Shown piece after piece: positions 31,843-32,479 of a DNA stretch of 32,479 nucleotides. The position numbers were made by a program, and so were the translations under genes. Numbering within the stretch: position 1 is the first letter of the stretch; the number at the start of each line of letters is the position of its first letter. Source of the DNA: an uncultured Bacilli bacterium (GTDB lineage: Bacteria > Bacillota_I > Bacilli_A > RF39 > UBA660); assembly GCA_944371995.1 (NCBI GenBank), contig CALVYD010000018.1, forward strand, positions 1 to 32,479, read 5' to 3'. The notes beneath the pieces are model-generated. The model did no database searches, was not told the DNA's origin, and saw only the letters and a program-made list of their open reading frames with translations.

Positions 31843-31854
31843 CGTATTTTTTAT

Positions 31855-32479
31855 TTATGATACTGCTATTACTCCATAACCTATATTAGATTTAAATCTC
31901 TTTTCATCCTTGATTGGAATTATTTTTATGATTTCTTGCTTTTTATTCGGACTATATTCTAAATAAAAAGTCTCATCTTTTTCTCTGATTACCTCTATTT
32001 TAAAGTACTCTACTTGATAATAATTTTGTAGTTTGTGGATGTAGTCTCCTATTTCATTTTCGGTTTTAGGAGAAGATAAACTTACTATTTTGGTGGTATC
32101 TTCGTAAGATACTGTTACTTTTTTATCAACAATACCTTCTGTAAATAAGGTACTGTATTCTTCTAGAAATGATTTTCTAAAGTTTACTTTTTCAATTACT
32201 ACTTTTCTGTTTTCATCACAACCTAAATCTATGGTCTCAATATATTTCATACATAGTTCTTGTTGTTTTTGTTTAGATAAATTATTCCATATGGATGACT
32301 TATCTAATAATTTATCATTTAATTTTACTTGCTTTATTTTATCAATATCTTTATAGATAGATGGACTATCTAGATTGATATCATCTATTGTTAGAACATT
32401 ATTTTTTAAATTATTTTCTAATTCTTGTAGTCTATCATCAATGTTATTAACTTCTTCTGTAAATTCTTCTAGAGTGATT
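31855..32479 (-). CDS. Large serine recombinase, C-terminal part (runs off the window)
   Basis: At least 208 residues are encoded; the frame is open to base 32479, so the catalytic resolvase domain lies outside. The visible part has an acidic coiled-coil-like segment (EEFTEEVNNIDDRLQELENN), then WNNLSKQKQQELCMKYIETI and VVIEKVNFRKSFLEEYSTLF, which match the end of recombinase/zinc-ribbon regions in large serine integrases of Bacillota. Such enzymes move phages and integrative elements. The position at the island edge suggests that the defence genes entered on a mobile element. The call is from C-terminal features only. An internal ATG at 32250 is not the start. Confidence 0.6.
   Translation of the reverse strand, partial: ITLEEFTEEVNNIDDRLQELENNLKNNVLTIDDINLDSPSIYKDIDKIKQVKLNDKLLDKSSIWNNLSKQKQQELCMKYIETIDLGCDENRKVVIEKVNFRKSFLEEYSTLFTEGIVDKKVTVSYEDTTKIVSLSSPKTENEIGDYIHKLQNYYQVEYFKIEVIREKDETFYLEYSPNKKQEIIKIIPIKDEKRFKSNIGYGVIAVS

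Noticed and set aside
31641..31889. Plus-strand 82-aa ORF
   Set aside because: It has no ribosome-binding site, low-complexity hydrophobic content, and runs through the palindrome cluster and the recombinase 3' end on the other strand.

Overview
The window is strongly A+T-rich, uses Shine-Dalgarno-led starts and compact, mostly minus-strand operons, and reads TGA as a stop (tryptophan is TGG throughout). Promoters are often extended -10 boxes of the TGn-TATAAT kind. This suggests a low-GC Bacillota or Mycoplasmatota-like gut bacterium that keeps the standard bacterial code. Species cannot be named from the sequence alone.

Region 1 (1-7584) is mostly housekeeping. At the left edge is the 5' end of a group II intron, placed directly after a transcription terminator, the usual position for class C introns. 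Then come an NPP-type phosphodiesterase, a nucleoside 2-deoxyribosyltransferase-like enzyme, a truncated RibD/DHFR-like gene, a DapB-like reductase fused to a DUF5680-like domain, a flavin reductase, a methyltransferase, cutA, metK behind a SAM-I riboswitch, a membrane J-domain protein and two small unknown ORFs.

Region 2 (7679-15385) is a complete type II-A-like CRISPR-Cas locus: 22 repeats and 21 spacers of exactly 30 nt, a 69-bp leader region, a long csn2-like ATPase gene with an intact Walker A motif, a tracrRNA, cas2, cas1 and cas9. The layout is unusual. csn2 is inverted relative to cas9-cas1-cas2 and diverges from the array through interlocking promoters. The tracrRNA promoter (TTGACA-17-TATGAT) lies inside the last codons of csn2, and the tracrRNA fills the gap between the convergent csn2 and cas2.

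Region 3 (15448-19705) has a NUDIX hydrolase, an MgtA-type Mg2+ ATPase and a YunG-uracil-DNA-glycosylase-like fusion.

Region 4 (19738-32479) looks like a defence island. A six-gene minus-strand operon runs EcoRI-type adenine methyltransferase, DUF262-HNH, OLD-like ATPase/TOPRIM nuclease, DUF262-DUF1524 (GmrSD-like), two-helix membrane protein, HEPN-like protein. It is followed by an Abi_2/AbiF-type HEPN gene flanked by two diverged copies of a structured intergenic element. A strong promoter right after the abi stop codon predicts a small RNA there. Upstream are a large membrane-anchored unknown protein with a damaged 5' end, a stretch rich in short palindromic repeats, and the C-terminal part of a large serine recombinase cut by the window edge. 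The recombinase suggests that the island is or was mobile.

The best candidates for something new are the methyltransferase/two-DUF262/OLD operon, the Abi gene with its adjacent RNA element, and the inverted csn2-tracrRNA architecture.
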